Origin: Pseudomonas kermanshahensis
GTDB taxonomy: Bacteria > Pseudomonadota > Gammaproteobacteria > Pseudomonadales > Pseudomonadaceae
Reading direction: 5' to 3'
NCBI RefSeq assembly: GCF_014269205.2
Contig: NZ_JABWRY020000001.1
Coordinates: forward strand, 1,612,001-1,676,000
DNA length: 64,000 bases
Below the pieces are notes generated by a model. The model saw only the letters and a program-made list of their open reading frames with translations, did no database searches and had not been told where the DNA came from. The position numbers and the translations under genes were made by a program. Position 1 is the stretch's first letter; every line of letters starts with the position of its first letter. Below, piece after piece: positions 27,431-42,649 of this stretch.

Positions 27431-29389
27431 TCAGGTCGCTGCCTTTTTACGAGGCTGCCTTGGCTTGCCTGCGGTCGGTTTGCTTCCGGTGGCTTTACTT
27501 TTGCCGCCGCCCCGGCGCTTCTTTTTCCAAGGTGGCGCTGCGCCGGCCGCTGGCGCGGTAATGGTCATGCGCATGCTGCTGCAGCGTTCGACCAGCTTAC
27601 CCATCCAGGCCGACTGCCGGGCGACGAACTCTTCCAGGCTCATTTCGCCGCTCTGCACCATGTCCAGGGCCTGCTCCCAGATGGCCGTCGTCCCGGGGTC
27701 GGCAATGGCCCTGGGTACGGCGTCGATGAGGCTGAAGGCTGCGGGCGTCGCGGATAAGGCCTTGCCGTTCTTGACCAGATAACCACGGTCGAGCAGGCCC
27801 TGGATGATGCTGGCCCGTGTCGCTTCGGTGCCGATGCCCGTGGTTTCCTTGAGCTTCTGCTTCAACCGCGGGTCATCTACCAGTTTGGCGACGTTTTTCA
27901 TGGCCTTGATCAGGTCGCCTTCGGTAAAGGGCTTGGGTGGCTGGGTCCACATGTCCTTGAGTTGCAGTCCTTGCACGTTGCAGTCCTGGCCTTCGCGCAG
28001 GGCTGGCAGAACCTGGGCCGGCGGCGCCTCGCGGCCTTTGGCCGGGGTCAGCGCCTCGGGCAAGGCACGGCGCCAGCCAGGCTCGACGATCTGCTTACCC
28101 ACAGCACGCAAGGCATGGCCTGCACAGTCGAAATCGGCCTGGGTGCGGTCGTACTCGTGGTTGGGCAGGAACTGCGCCAGGTAACGGGCGCGGATGAGGG
28201 TGTAGACCGCCTTGTACTTAGCGGGCAGGCGCGAGGGGTCGCTGGCCGCGGCAGTGGGGATGATGCCGTGGTGGGCGCTGACCTTGGCGTCGTTCCAGGC
28301 GCGGGAGCGACGCTGGGGCTCCAGGTGAGCCTGCAGCGGCGCCAGGCTGGCATCGGCGCGCTGCAGGGCGGCAAGGATGGCGGGGGCCTCGGCGTGCTGG
28401 CTCAGCGGCAGGTAACCACAGTCGCTGCGCGGGTAGGTGATCAGTTTGTGGGTTTCGTACAGGGCCTGGGCGATGTCGAGGGTTTCCTGGGCGCCGAAGC
28501 CGAACTTCTTTGAGCACAGCTCCTGCAGGGTGCCCAGGTCGAAGGGTAGGGGGGCGGCTTCGCGTACGCGTTCAGTCGCCACCTTGGCCACGCGGGCAGT
28601 GCCCGCATTGCCCATGTCGGCGGCAGCCTGTTGCGCCAGCACCTGGTTGAGGCACCGGCCCTGGTCGTCACAAGCATCTTCTGGTGCTCGCCACTGAGCG
28701 TTGAAGCCCTGGCCAGCCTGTTCGAGTTGCACGTCGATGGCCCAAAACGGTACCGGGACGAAGTCGGCGATGCTGCGATCACGGTCCACCACCAGGCGCA
28801 GGGTCGGGGTCTGTACCCGGCCTACCGGCAGTACGCCCTGGTAGCCGGATTGGCGCCCGAGCAAGGTGAATAGCCGGCTCATGTTCATGCCGATCAGCCA
28901 GTCGGCGCGGGAGCGGCCCAGCGCCGAGTGATAAAGGCTGAAGGTTTCCTGGCCCGGCAGCAGGCGTGCCAGGGCCTTGCGGATGGAGGCATCATCAAGG
29001 GCCGACAGCCACAGGCGCTGGATCGGCCCGCGGTAACGGCAGTGCTCGACCAGTTCGCGGGCGATCATTTCGCCTTCGCGGTCGGCGTCGGTGGCGATGA
29101 CCAGCTCGCGCGCCTCGCCTAGCAGGCGTTTGACGGCCTTGAACTGGCTGGCGGTCTTGGGCTTGACCAGCATCTTCCATTTTTCGGGAATGATCGGCAG
29201 GTCGGCGAGGTTCCAGCGCTTGTAGCGTTCGTCATAACTGTCGGGCGGGGCGGTTTCGAGCAGGTGGCCGATGCACCAGGTGACGCAGACGTCGGTGCCT
29301 TGCCAGCAGCCGTCGGCCTTGCGGTTGGCGCCGAGCACTTTGGCGATGTCTTTTGCCTGGGAGGGTTTTTCGCAGAGGAACAGGCGCAT
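27431..29389 (-). CDS. topB: DNA topoisomerase III
   Basis: 652 residues from the ATG at 29389. Toprim domain at the N-terminus (MRLFLCEKPSQAKDIAKVLG, with acidic ATDADREGEMIARE) and the type IA active-site Tyr in LITYPRSDCGYLPLS. The C-terminal tail is a Lys/Arg/Gly-rich stretch (GGGKSK...RKKAAT) likely to bind DNA. It passes and decatenates single strands during replication and recombination. Monocistronic by spacing. Confidence 0.95.
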   Translation of the reverse strand: MRLFLCEKPSQAKDIAKVLGANRKADGCWQGTDVCVTWCIGHLLETAPPDSYDERYKRWNLADLPIIPEKWKMLVKPKTASQFKAVKRLLGEARELVIATDADREGEMIARELVEHCRYRGPIQRLWLSALDDASIRKALARLLPGQETFSLYHSALGRSRADWLIGMNMSRLFTLLGRQSGYQGVLPVGRVQTPTLRLVVDRDRSIADFVPVPFWAIDVQLEQAGQGFNAQWRAPEDACDDQGRCLNQVLAQQAAADMGNAGTARVAKVATERVREAAPLPFDLGTLQELCSKKFGFGAQETLDIAQALYETHKLITYPRSDCGYLPLSQHAEAPAILAALQRADASLAPLQAHLEPQRRSRAWNDAKVSAHHGIIPTAAASDPSRLPAKYKAVYTLIRARYLAQFLPNHEYDRTQADFDCAGHALRAVGKQIVEPGWRRALPEALTPAKGREAPPAQVLPALREGQDCNVQGLQLKDMWTQPPKPFTEGDLIKAMKNVAKLVDDPRLKQKLKETTGIGTEATRASIIQGLLDRGYLVKNGKALSATPAAFSLIDAVPRAIADPGTTAIWEQALDMVQSGEMSLEEFVARQSAWMGKLVERCSSMRMTITAPAAGAAPPWKKKRRGGGKSKATGSKPTAGKPRQPRKKAAT

Positions 29390-29506
29390 GGCCGAGCACG
29401 CTTCATCGGGGGTGATGGGCACTAGGATGCGCAAGCAGGGGCGCAGAGGCAAGTTTTATCTGGATGGATGTACAGGTTTTTGTCAGTGGAGATGTATTGT
29501 CTTTGC

Positions 29507-29601
29507 TGGCCTCTTCGCGGGGCAGGCCCGCTCCCACAAGTCTTGCACTGATCCTGAATGCAGTGGAGGACCTGTGGGAGCGGGCTTGCCCCGCGAAGGG
29601 G
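29507..29601. repeat. REP pair
   Basis: CCTCTTCGCGGGGCAGGCCC... facing its inverse GGGCTTGCCCCGCGAAGG, between topB and the GNAT gene. One arm carries a G for A change in the loop. Confidence 0.85.
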
Positions 29602-29624
29602 TCAGTGAAACCACGGCTTATGGA

Positions 29625-30053
29625 TCAGGCGCGCGAGTCGCGCACCATGTCCACATGCGGGATGCCGGCTTCAAGGAACTCTTCGCTGACTACGCGAAAG
29701 CCCAAGCGCTCGTAGAACGGCGTGGCGTGTACCTGGGCACTGAGCATCTGCTGCTTCAGGTCGCTGTTCTGGGCCTCGACGATGACCGCATTCATCAGCG
29801 CATCGCCAACCTTCAGGCCGCGCCAGTCCTTGAGCACCGAGACCCGGCCAATGGTGCCGTCAGGCAGCAGGCGGGCGGTACCGATCGGGTAGTCACCCTC
29901 CAGGGCCAGGAAGTGCACCGCGGTCGGATCGTCCGAATCCCACTCAAGCTCCGGTGGTACGTGCTGTTCGGCAATGAACACCGCCTCACGGATGCGGCGG
30001 ATGTCGGCGTTGTCCTTATGCCAGTCGGCGAGGCGCACACGAATCTTATTCAT
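29625..30053 (-). CDS. GNAT-family N-acetyltransferase
   Basis: 142 residues. ElaA/YjcF-like pattern: IRRIREAVFIAEQHVPPELEWD, then strand FLALEGDYPIGTARLLPDGTIGRVSVLKDWRGLKVGDALM (acetyl-CoA pyrophosphate loop R-G-x-K-V-G) and AQVHATPFYERLGF. Acceptor unknown. Its start overlaps the 3' end of roxA by 8 bases, so it is translated from the same mRNA. Confidence 0.9.
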   Translation of the reverse strand: MNKIRVRLADWHKDNADIRRIREAVFIAEQHVPPELEWDSDDPTAVHFLALEGDYPIGTARLLPDGTIGRVSVLKDWRGLKVGDALMNAVIVEAQNSDLKQQMLSAQVHATPFYERLGFRVVSEEFLEAGIPHVDMVRDSRA

Positions 30054-31212
30054 TGGCGAATCCCAGGCTTCCTTGTTTGATCAGCTGCTGTACCAGCATA
30101 AGGCCATCTTCATCCTGCAGCCACTCTGCAAGGTTTTCGATGTGTAACGCATCGGCAGCACAGACCAGCTTCAGCAGCTCACGCAGTTTGGCCGGCAATG
30201 GGCAGCTGCGGCCGCTGGCGAACAGCATCAGGTCGTCGTTGAGCTCGGACCAGGCCATGCGCGCGCTTGGGTTGCGGATCAGGATGGCGCCATCTTCCAG
30301 CGCTTCGATCAGCTGTTCCTCAGTGAGCTCTTCACCCACGACCTGCTCCGGGTAGCGCGGCTCGGTCATGAACTGGCCGAACCAGGTCAGCAGCAGGTCT
30401 TTGTCACCCATGTGCTTGTCGAGCAGGCCTTTGAGGCGGTCGAGGGCGTCGTGCTGGATCTGGTGCGGGTCGCTGACCGGCTGGGCGTCGGCGTCGCTGT
30501 AGCGCTCTTCGTCCGGCAGGAACTGGCCGAGGAAGTCGGTGAAGTGGGTCAGCACTTCAGCAGCGCTTGGCGCGCGGAAGCCGACCGAGTAGGTCAGGCA
30601 GTCGTCTTCGGCTACGCCGTAGTGGGCCAGGCGCGGCGGCAGGTAGAGCATGTCGCCAGGTTCCAAGGTCCACTCACCGCTCTGTTCGAAGTCGGCGAGG
30701 ATGCGCAGGTCGGCGTGCTCGATCAGCGGGCTTTCGCTGTTGCACATCTGGCCGATCTTCCAGTTGCGCTTGCCGTGGCCTTGCAGCAGGAACACGTCGT
30801 AGTTGTCGAAGTGCGGGCCGACGCTGCCACCTGGGGCTGCAAAGCTGACCATCACGTCGTCGATGCGCCAGCTGGGCAGGAAGCGGAATTCTTCCAGCAG
30901 TTCGGCCACTTCCGGGACGAACTGGTCCACGGCCTGTACCAGCAAGGTCCAGTCACGCTCGGGCAGGGTGGCGAAGACTTCTTCTTCGAACGGGCCGCGG
31001 CGCAGCTCCCACGGGCGCTCGCCGTGTTCGAGCACCAGGCGCGATTCGACTTCTTCTTCCAGCGCCAGGCCGGCCAGTTCGTCGGGCTCGATCGGGCTGA
31101 TGAAGTCGGGGAAGGCCTGGCGTACCAGCAGGGGCTTCTTCTGCCAGTAGTCGCGCATGAATTCGCGGGCCGAGATGCCGCCCAGCAGCTGCAGTGGAGT
31201 ATCAGGATTCAT
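30046..31212 (-). CDS. roxA: Ribosomal protein L16 arginine 3-hydroxylase (JmjC/cupin oxygenase)
   Basis: 388 residues from the ATG at 31212 (a TTG 6 bases earlier is less likely). YcfD/RoxA hallmarks: LLGGISAREFMRDYWQKKPLLVRQAF at the N-terminus, 2-oxoglutarate/Fe(II) oxygenase ligands in GPHFDNYDVFLLQG (H-x-D) and the distal His in YLPPRLAHYGVA, then a C-terminal winged helix. It hydroxylates an arginine of ribosomal protein L16. It is followed by the GNAT gene in overlap, with a terminator upstream between it and purB. Confidence 0.92.
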   Translation of the reverse strand: MNPDTPLQLLGGISAREFMRDYWQKKPLLVRQAFPDFISPIEPDELAGLALEEEVESRLVLEHGERPWELRRGPFEEEVFATLPERDWTLLVQAVDQFVPEVAELLEEFRFLPSWRIDDVMVSFAAPGGSVGPHFDNYDVFLLQGHGKRNWKIGQMCNSESPLIEHADLRILADFEQSGEWTLEPGDMLYLPPRLAHYGVAEDDCLTYSVGFRAPSAAEVLTHFTDFLGQFLPDEERYSDADAQPVSDPHQIQHDALDRLKGLLDKHMGDKDLLLTWFGQFMTEPRYPEQVVGEELTEEQLIEALEDGAILIRNPSARMAWSELNDDLMLFASGRSCPLPAKLRELLKLVCAADALHIENLAEWLQDEDGLMLVQQLIKQGSLGFANE

Positions 31213-31254
31213 GTTCAACCTATTGAAAAAACGTAATTTTCGTCCGGGAATAAA

Positions 31255-31277
31255 AACGCCCGGCTAAGCCGGGCGTT
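31255..31277 (-). terminator. Rho-independent terminator of purB
   Basis: On the minus strand AACGCCCGGC-TTA-GCCGGGCGTT is followed by a T-run, 17 bases past the purB stop. Confidence 0.9.
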
Positions 31278-31293
31278 GAACGCGACGGTCAGC

Positions 31294-32896
<1,603 letters not shown>

Positions 32897-32910
32897 GGTC
32901 GGCGTTGCCT

Positions 32911-33537
32911 TCAGGAAGGCGTACGCATCATGTCGTACAGTTCGTTCAGCAGCTTGCGACGGCTGAACACCAGCTGCCAGCGATGGCCGCCCAGCTGGCG
33001 CCACAGGCGCGCGGCGCGGATGCCGGCCAGCAGCAGGGCGCGGATTTTGGAGGCGTTGCTGGCCTGCTGCAGGAAGCGCATGTCGCCGTGTACCTGGATA
33101 CGCTGGCGCAAGGTGCTCAGGGTGTCCTGGTACAAGGCGCCACTGGAAGCGATGACGTTTTCATGAACCAGGCCGAAATGGTCAGCCTGTGACTGGATTT
33201 GCGGCAGGCGGTTGCCGATGGTGTCGAGCAGGTCGCCGCGCTTGGCCAGTTGGCGTTCCAGGCCCAGCATGGACAGGGCATAGCGCAAGGGCTCGCGCTG
33301 CAGGCTGCTGGGGTCGCGCTCCAGGGCGCCGACCAGGGCGCGGTAGCCGTCCCGCAGGTTGAGGTCGTCACCGCCGAACACCTCCAGGGTGTCCTTGGGG
33401 TCGCGCACCAGCAGGCTACCCAGCATGCAGCCGATGTTGGCCTCGCTGGCCTGGCCGGTGCGGGCGATGCGGTCGACCAGCACGGCGGCTTGGAATACGC
33501 CGCCCAGGGCAATCAATTGCTCCTGCAGGTTGCTCAT
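32911..33537 (-). CDS. hflD: HflD homologue (lysogenisation regulator, membrane-associated)
   Basis: 208 residues from the ATG at 33537. All-helical protein with [29 protein letters not shown] and [30 protein letters not shown] typical of HflD. In E. coli it influences lambda CII stability; its cellular role in pseudomonads is unclear. It overlaps mnmA by 4 bases (ATGA), an old conserved linkage. Confidence 0.92.
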   Translation of the reverse strand: MSNLQEQLIALGGVFQAAVLVDRIARTGQASEANIGCMLGSLLVRDPKDTLEVFGGDDLNLRDGYRALVGALERDPSSLQREPLRYALSMLGLERQLAKRGDLLDTIGNRLPQIQSQADHFGLVHENVIASSGALYQDTLSTLRQRIQVHGDMRFLQQASNASKIRALLLAGIRAARLWRQLGGHRWQLVFSRRKLLNELYDMMRTPS

Positions 33538-34658
33538 GCGCGCGGGCTCCAGGGCTCGGCAGTCTCGATCACGCCGCCACCCAGGCACACCTCACCGTCA
33601 TAGAACACCACCGACTGGCCTGGGGTGACCGCGCGTTGCGGTTCGTCGAACACGGCGCGGTAACCGCTCTCGGTCAGTTCCAGGGTGCAGTGCTGGTCGC
33701 TCTGGCGGTAGCGCACCTTGGCGGTGAGCTTGCGCGGGCTGCTGAGGTCGATCGGGTTGACCCAGTAGATTTCCGAGGCGAGCAGGGCGCGGGAGAACAG
33801 CCAAGGGTGTTCATTGCCCTGGCCGACCACCAGCACATTGCGGGCCAGGTCCTTGTGCAGCACGTACCACGGCTCGTCGCCGGCGTCCTTCAGGCCGCCA
33901 ATACCCAGGCCTTGGCGCTGGCCGATGGTGTGGTACATCAGGCCATGGTGGCGGCCGATGACTTCGCCGTCGGTGGTCTGGATTTCACCGGGCTGGGCTG
34001 GCAGGTACTGCTTGAGGAAGTCGCTGAAACGGCGCTCGCCGATGAAGCAGATACCGGTGGAGTCTTTCTTCTTGGCGGTGGCCAGGCCATGCTTTTCGGC
34101 AATGGCGCGTACCTCTGGTTTTTCCAACTCCCCGACAGGGAACAGGGTGCGGGCGATCTCTTTGCCGCCAACCGCATGCAGGAAGTAGCTCTGGTCCTTG
34201 TTCGGGTCCAGGCCCTTTAGCAGCTCGGTGAGCGCGCCGGTGTCGCGACGGCGCACGTAGTGGCCGGTGGCGATCAGGTCGGCGCCCAGCGACAGGGCGT
34301 AGTCGAGGAACGCCTTGAACTTGATTTCGCGGTTGCAGAGGATGTCCGGGTTAGGCGTGCGGCCGGCTTTGTACTCTTCGAGGAAGTGCTCGAACACGTG
34401 GTCCCAGTACTCGGCGGCGAAGTTGGCGGTGTGCAGCTTGATGCCGATGCGGTCGCACACGGCCTGGGCGTCGGCCAGGTCTTCGCGGGCGGTGCAGTAT
34501 TCGGTGCCGTCGTCCTCTTCCCAGTTCTTCATGAACAGCCCTTCCACCTGGTAGCCCTGCTCCATGAGCAGAAGGGCGGAGACGGAGGAGTCCACGCCGC
34601 CGGACATGCCGACGATGACGCGGGTCTTGGCGGGGTCTTTGAGTGCTGGGCTGGTCAT
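33534..34658 (-). CDS. mnmA: tRNA-specific 2-thiouridylase
   Basis: 374 residues. PP-loop [16 protein letters not shown]; catalytic Cys in [12 protein letters not shown] (about residue 108) and in [10 protein letters not shown]. It thiolates U34 of Lys, Glu and Gln tRNAs using sulfur relayed by the Tus proteins, which are also encoded in this window (55955-57336). Operon: nudJ, mnmA, hflD. Confidence 0.96.
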   Translation of the reverse strand: MTSPALKDPAKTRVIVGMSGGVDSSVSALLLMEQGYQVEGLFMKNWEEDDGTEYCTAREDLADAQAVCDRIGIKLHTANFAAEYWDHVFEHFLEEYKAGRTPNPDILCNREIKFKAFLDYALSLGADLIATGHYVRRRDTGALTELLKGLDPNKDQSYFLHAVGGKEIARTLFPVGELEKPEVRAIAEKHGLATAKKKDSTGICFIGERRFSDFLKQYLPAQPGEIQTTDGEVIGRHHGLMYHTIGQRQGLGIGGLKDAGDEPWYVLHKDLARNVLVVGQGNEHPWLFSRALLASEIYWVNPIDLSSPRKLTAKVRYRQSDQHCTLELTESGYRAVFDEPQRAVTPGQSVVFYDGEVCLGGGVIETAEPWSPRA

Positions 34659-34717
34659 GGCTACCGATGTGTATCAGAGGGGAAAAACGCCGATTCTATC
34701 AAACCCGAGGCTGCACG

Positions 34718-35158
34718 TCAGTCGCGCAGCAGCGTGAGGCTGTGCAGCGGGCCGGCGAGGTAGTCGTCGAGGCAGCGCGGCACCAGCTCGCTGCGCCAGC
34801 GGGTGGGGTCGGCCAGCAGCTCGTCGCGGGTCAGCCAGACGGCGCGGACGATGTCGGTGTCCAGTGCCAGGTCAGCATGATGGCGCACGGGGCGGGCGGC
34901 GAAGCAGATGCGCTGGTAGGTCACGCCATTGCTGGGGGCGGTGTACAGGTAGATGCCGACCACGCCGGTCAGTTCGACTTCCCAGGCGGTTTCTTCGAGG
35001 GTTTCGCGCAGGGCGGCCTGGGGCAGGGTTTCGTTGGGTTCGAGGTGGCCGGCAGGTTGGTTGAAGACGTGCTGGCCGGCTTTGAATTCTTCGACGAACA
35101 GGAATTTACCTTCGTGCTCGACGAGGGTGGCGACGGTGATGTGGGGTTGCCAGGTCAT
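34718..35158 (-). CDS. nudJ: Nudix hydrolase, NudJ-like phosphatase
   Basis: 146 residues from the ATG at 35158. HITVATLVEHEGKFLFVEE start; Nudix box G-HLEPN-E-x7-RETLEET, with Ala-Trp in place of the usual Gly near its end, as in NudJ relatives from pseudomonads. NudJ acts on thiamine pyrophosphate and nucleoside di/triphosphates. It is the first gene upstream of mnmA-hflD, 59 bases before mnmA. Confidence 0.85.
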   Translation of the reverse strand: MTWQPHITVATLVEHEGKFLFVEEFKAGQHVFNQPAGHLEPNETLPQAALRETLEETAWEVELTGVVGIYLYTAPSNGVTYQRICFAARPVRHHADLALDTDIVRAVWLTRDELLADPTRWRSELVPRCLDDYLAGPLHSLTLLRD

Positions 35159-35180
35159 TGAAGTGTCCTTGTCGATTGCC

Positions 35181-35300
35181 GGGACCGCGTTGCGGTCCAT
35201 CGCCGGCAAGCCAGCTCCCACAGGTGGTGCATAAATCTCAGGGTATGCACATTGCCTGTGGGAGCTGGCTTGCCGGCGATGGGCTGCAAAGCAGCCCCCA
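35181..35300. repeat. REP-like pair, third type (CGCCGGCAAGCCAGCTCCCACAGG)
   Basis: ATCGCCGGCAAGCCAGCTCC on the left and the inverse on the right, followed by GGGCTGCAAAGCAGCCCC. The inner CGGCAAGCCAGC stem distinguishes it from the common GGGCAAGCCCGC form. Confidence 0.85.
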
Positions 35301-35314
35301 AGATCCAGAAAGCA

Positions 35315-35341
35315 CAAACCCCGGTGCGTGGCCGGGGTTTG
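35315..35341 (-). terminator. Terminator hairpin of the monomeric isocitrate dehydrogenase gene
   Basis: CAAACCCCGG-7 bases-CCGGGGTTTG, 22 bases past the stop on the minus strand. The following T stretch is interrupted. Confidence 0.75.
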
Positions 35342-35362
35342 TGGGGTTACTTCAAGCGGACC

Positions 35363-39259
<3,897 letters not shown>

Positions 39260-39267
39260 GGCAAGAG

Positions 39268-39306
39268 AAAACCGGTCGCCTGGCTAAAGAGGCGACCGGT
39301 TTTTTC
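39268..39306. terminator. Bidirectional terminator between icd and cspD
   Basis: GAAAACCGGTCGCC...GGCGACCGGTTTTTT: a 12-base stem with A-run on one side and T-run on the other, 9 bases past the icd stop and 23 bases past the end of cspD. Confidence 0.92.
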
Positions 39307-39328
39307 GTATACCCACACGGAGCAGTGG

Positions 39329-39607
39329 TCAGGCTCTGGCGGTTTCGCTTGCAGTCTGGCCTTGGGCCTTGGCAGCCGCAGCGGCAGCGGCGTCCTTAGC
39401 GGCAGCGGCGTCCTTTATGTTGACCGCGTGCAGGCCTTTGGGGCCCTGGATGATGTCGAACTCCACGGACTGGCCAGCCTTCAGCGTCTTGTATCCGTCC
39501 ATCTGGATGGCCGAGTAATGAGCGAAAAGGTCATCGGATTTACCTTCCTCGTTGATGAATCCGTAGCCCTTGGCATTGTTGAACCACTTGACTTTACCGC
39601 TTGCCAT
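39329..39607 (-). CDS. cspD: Cold-shock-domain protein CspD with Ala-rich tail
   Basis: 92 residues from the ATG at 39607. The cold-shock domain ([21 protein letters not shown] with RNP1 KGYGFI, and [10 protein letters not shown] as RNP2) fills residues 1-67. A low-complexity tail ([20 protein letters not shown]) follows, encoded by short direct repeats of GCGGCAGCGGCGTCCTT type. CspD binds single-stranded nucleic acid and in E. coli inhibits replication in stationary phase. Divergent from clpS, the conserved cspD/clpS-clpA arrangement. Confidence 0.93.
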   Translation of the reverse strand: MASGKVKWFNNAKGYGFINEEGKSDDLFAHYSAIQMDGYKTLKAGQSVEFDIIQGPKGLHAVNIKDAAAAKDAAAAAAAKAQGQTASETARA

Positions 39608-39837
39608 CCCTATGTCCCTCTGCAAAGGACTCCATCACTGGAGTATCATCCACTTCATCCGCATACGAACCATGCGAAAAATCTGGTTGACTGCGCGGAT
39701 CTTTATCGACCACGGTGGGTTCTTATTGGTTGTAACACCGTTTTGCCGATAGTCAAGGTCATGCGGCGCGTGCGCCGGAGGCTGACTTTGCGCTCAACCC
39801 ACAACTTTAACCTGTCGATCATGATGAAATTCTTTCC

Positions 39838-40200
39838 ATGCATGCACCTAGTGAGATTCGACTAACATTCAATCAGGATCGCCCGCAATCGAATGAGGAC
39901 GACGGCTCAGGTCTTGCTGTCCAGGAAGCCAAGCCGATCCTGCAGGCGCCACCGATGTACAAGGTGGTTTTGTTCAACGATGACTACACACCAATGGATT
40001 TCGTCGTCGAAGTGCTCGAGACGTTCTTCAGTCTGAACCGCGAGCTGGCGACCAAGATCATGCTGACCGTCCATACCGAGGGGCGGGCAGTGTGCGGATT
40101 GTTTACCCGTGACATCGCCGAAACAAAGGCCATGCAGGTCAACCAATACGCCAGGGAAAGCCAGCATCCGCTACTCTGTGAAATCGAGAAGGACGGTTAA
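39838..40200 (+). CDS. clpS: ATP-dependent Clp protease adaptor ClpS
   Basis: 120 residues. A 35-residue flexible N-terminal extension, then [27 protein letters not shown], the pocket that binds N-degron residues (conserved Asn-Asp-Asp and Met), and later [21 protein letters not shown]. It delivers proteins with N-terminal Leu, Phe, Trp or Tyr to ClpAP. clpA starts 30 bases later on the same strand. Confidence 0.96.
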
Positions 40201-40230
40201 TCGCCGACCACTTGGGTATGAGGTGAAGCT

Positions 40231-42501
40231 ATGTTAAACCGCGAGCTCGAAGTCACCCTCAATCTGGCCTTCAAGGAGGCTCGTTCGAAGCGTCATGAGT
40301 TCATGACCGTCGAACATCTGTTGCTGGCACTCCTTGACAATGAGGCTGCTGCGACCGTTCTGCGCGCCTGTGGCGCCAATCTCGACAAACTCAAGCACGA
40401 CCTGCAAGAGTTCATCGATTCCACCACACCCCTGATTCCGGTCAACGACGAAGACCGCGAAACCCAGCCGACCCTGGGCTTCCAGCGTGTGCTGCAGCGT
40501 GCCGTGTTCCATGTGCAGAGCTCCGGCAAGCGCGAAGTGACCGGCGCCAATGTGCTGGTGGCGATCTTCAGTGAACAGGAAAGCCAGGCCGTGTTCCTGC
40601 TCAAGCAGCAGAGCGTGGCCCGTATCGACGTGGTCAACTACATCGCTCACGGTATTTCCAAGGTGCCGGGCCATGGCCCCAACACCGAAGGCGACCAGGA
40701 GATGCAGGACGAGGACGGTGGCGAAACGTCATCGTCGAGCAACCCACTGGACGCCTATGCCAGCAACCTGAACGAACTGGCACGTGCCGGGCGTATTGAC
40801 CCGCTGGTGGGCCGTGAGCAGGAAGTCGAGCGTGTTGCGCAGATCCTGGCGCGCCGGCGCAAGAACAACCCGCTGCTGGTCGGTGAGGCCGGGGTGGGCA
40901 AGACGGCCATCGCCGAAGGCCTGGCCAAGCGTATCGTCGACGGCCAGGTACCTGACCTGCTGGCCCAGAGCGTGGTGTATTCCCTCGACCTGGGTGCGCT
41001 GCTGGCCGGTACCAAGTACCGCGGCGACTTCGAGAAGCGTTTCAAGGCGCTGCTCGGCGAACTGCGCAAACGCCCGCAGGCGATCCTGTTCATTGACGAG
41101 ATCCATACCATCATCGGCGCCGGTGCGGCTTCCGGTGGGGTCATGGATGCGTCCAACCTGCTCAAGCCGCTGCTGTCGTCTGGCGACATTCGCTGCATCG
41201 GTTCGACTACCTTCCAGGAATTCCGCGGCATCTTCGAGAAGGACCGTGCCCTGGCGCGGCGTTTCCAGAAGGTTGATGTCAGCGAGCCTTCGGTGGAAGA
41301 CACCGTGGGGATCCTGCGCGGGCTCAAGGGCCGGTTCGAGAGCCACCACAACATCGAGTACAGCGATGAAGCCCTGCGCGCCGCTGCAGAGCTGGCCTCG
41401 CGCTACATCAACGACCGGCACATGCCGGACAAGGCCATCGACGTGATCGACGAGGCGGGTGCCTACCAGCGCCTGCAGCCTGAGGCAAACCGAGTCAAGC
41501 GTATCGAGGTGCCACAAGTCGAAGACATCGTCGCCAAGATCGCGCGGATTCCGCCGAAGCATGTCACCAGTTCCGACAAGGAGCTGCTGCGCAACCTTGA
41601 GCGTGACCTGAAGCTGACCGTGTTCGGGCAGGACGCGGCCATCGACTCGCTGGCGACGGCGATCAAGCTGTCCCGTGCGGGGCTCAAGGCGCCCGACAAG
41701 CCGGTGGGTTCGTTCCTGTTCGCCGGGCCAACCGGTGTCGGCAAGACCGAAGCGGCGCGGCAGTTGGCCAAGGCGCTGGGTGTGGAGCTGGTGCGCTTCG
41801 ACATGTCCGAGTACATGGAGCGGCATACCGTTTCGCGCTTGATCGGTGCACCGCCTGGCTACGTCGGGTTCGACCAGGGTGGCCTGTTGACTGAGGCGAT
41901 CACCAAGCAGCCGCATTGCGTGTTGTTGCTGGACGAAATCGAGAAGGCGCACCCTGAAGTCTTCAACTTGCTGCTGCAGGTGATGGACCACGGCACGCTG
42001 ACCGACAACAACGGGCGCAAGGCGGACTTCCGTAACGTGATCCTGATCATGACCACCAACGCCGGGGCTGAGACTGCGGCGCGGGCTTCGATCGGGTTTA
42101 CCCATCAGGACCATGCGTCCGATGCCATGGAAGTCATTCGCAAGAGCTTCACGCCGGAGTTCCGCAACCGCCTGGACACAATCATCCAGTTTGGCCGCCT
42201 GAGCCACGAAACCATCAAGAGTATCGTCGACAAGTTCCTTATCGAACTGCAGGCGCAGCTGGAAGATAAACGTGTGCTGTTGGAGGTCAGTGATGACGCA
42301 CGAGGCTGGCTGGCGGCGTCGGGCTACGACGTGCAGATGGGTGCACGGCCGATGGCGCGGCTGATCCAGGACAAGATCAAGCGGCCGCTGGCTGAAGAGA
42401 TCCTGTTCGGTGAGCTGGCCGAGCATGGCGGCGTGGTGCACGTCGACTTGCGCGATGGCGAGTTGGTGTTCGACTTCGAAACCACGGCTGAGGTGGCGTG
42501 A
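40231..42501 (+). CDS. clpA: ATP-dependent Clp protease, ATPase subunit ClpA
   Basis: 756 residues. N domain (MLNRELEVTLNLAFKEARSKRHEFMTVEHLLLALL) that docks ClpS; first AAA+ module with Walker A GEAGVGKTAI near residue 220; second with GPTGVGKTEA near 500 and the ClpP-binding IGF-type loop (ASIGFTHQD). It unfolds substrates for ClpP, including N-degron substrates marked by Aat and Bpt encoded just downstream. The IS element sits right after its stop. Confidence 0.97.
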   Translation: MLNRELEVTLNLAFKEARSKRHEFMTVEHLLLALLDNEAAATVLRACGANLDKLKHDLQEFIDSTTPLIPVNDEDRETQPTLGFQRVLQRAVFHVQSSGKREVTGANVLVAIFSEQESQAVFLLKQQSVARIDVVNYIAHGISKVPGHGPNTEGDQEMQDEDGGETSSSSNPLDAYASNLNELARAGRIDPLVGREQEVERVAQILARRRKNNPLLVGEAGVGKTAIAEGLAKRIVDGQVPDLLAQSVVYSLDLGALLAGTKYRGDFEKRFKALLGELRKRPQAILFIDEIHTIIGAGAASGGVMDASNLLKPLLSSGDIRCIGSTTFQEFRGIFEKDRALARRFQKVDVSEPSVEDTVGILRGLKGRFESHHNIEYSDEALRAAAELASRYINDRHMPDKAIDVIDEAGAYQRLQPEANRVKRIEVPQVEDIVAKIARIPPKHVTSSDKELLRNLERDLKLTVFGQDAAIDSLATAIKLSRAGLKAPDKPVGSFLFAGPTGVGKTEAARQLAKALGVELVRFDMSEYMERHTVSRLIGAPPGYVGFDQGGLLTEAITKQPHCVLLLDEIEKAHPEVFNLLLQVMDHGTLTDNNGRKADFRNVILIMTTNAGAETAARASIGFTHQDHASDAMEVIRKSFTPEFRNRLDTIIQFGRLSHETIKSIVDKFLIELQAQLEDKRVLLEVSDDARGWLAASGYDVQMGARPMARLIQDKIKRPLAEEILFGELAEHGGVVHVDLRDGELVFDFETTAEVA

Positions 42502-42505
42502 TAGC

Positions 42506-42552
42506 GGGGGCCGCTTTGCGGCCCATTCGCAGCGCAAGGCTGCTCCTACAGG
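42506..42552. repeat. Left half of a REP-like pair split by the insertion sequence
   Basis: GGGGGCCGCTTTGCGGCCC, then GCAGCGCAAGGCTGCTCCTA, the second REP type. Its facing partner is at 44006-44047 on the other side of the IS. Confidence 0.8.
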
Positions 42553-42649
42553 GTGTCACATTCCCAGGTAATCGATGGACTCGCCCCCGCCGAGGCATCA
42601 CAGTGCCACGGTGGCGTTCAAAGAAGCCAACGGCAGCGAGGGCGAGACC

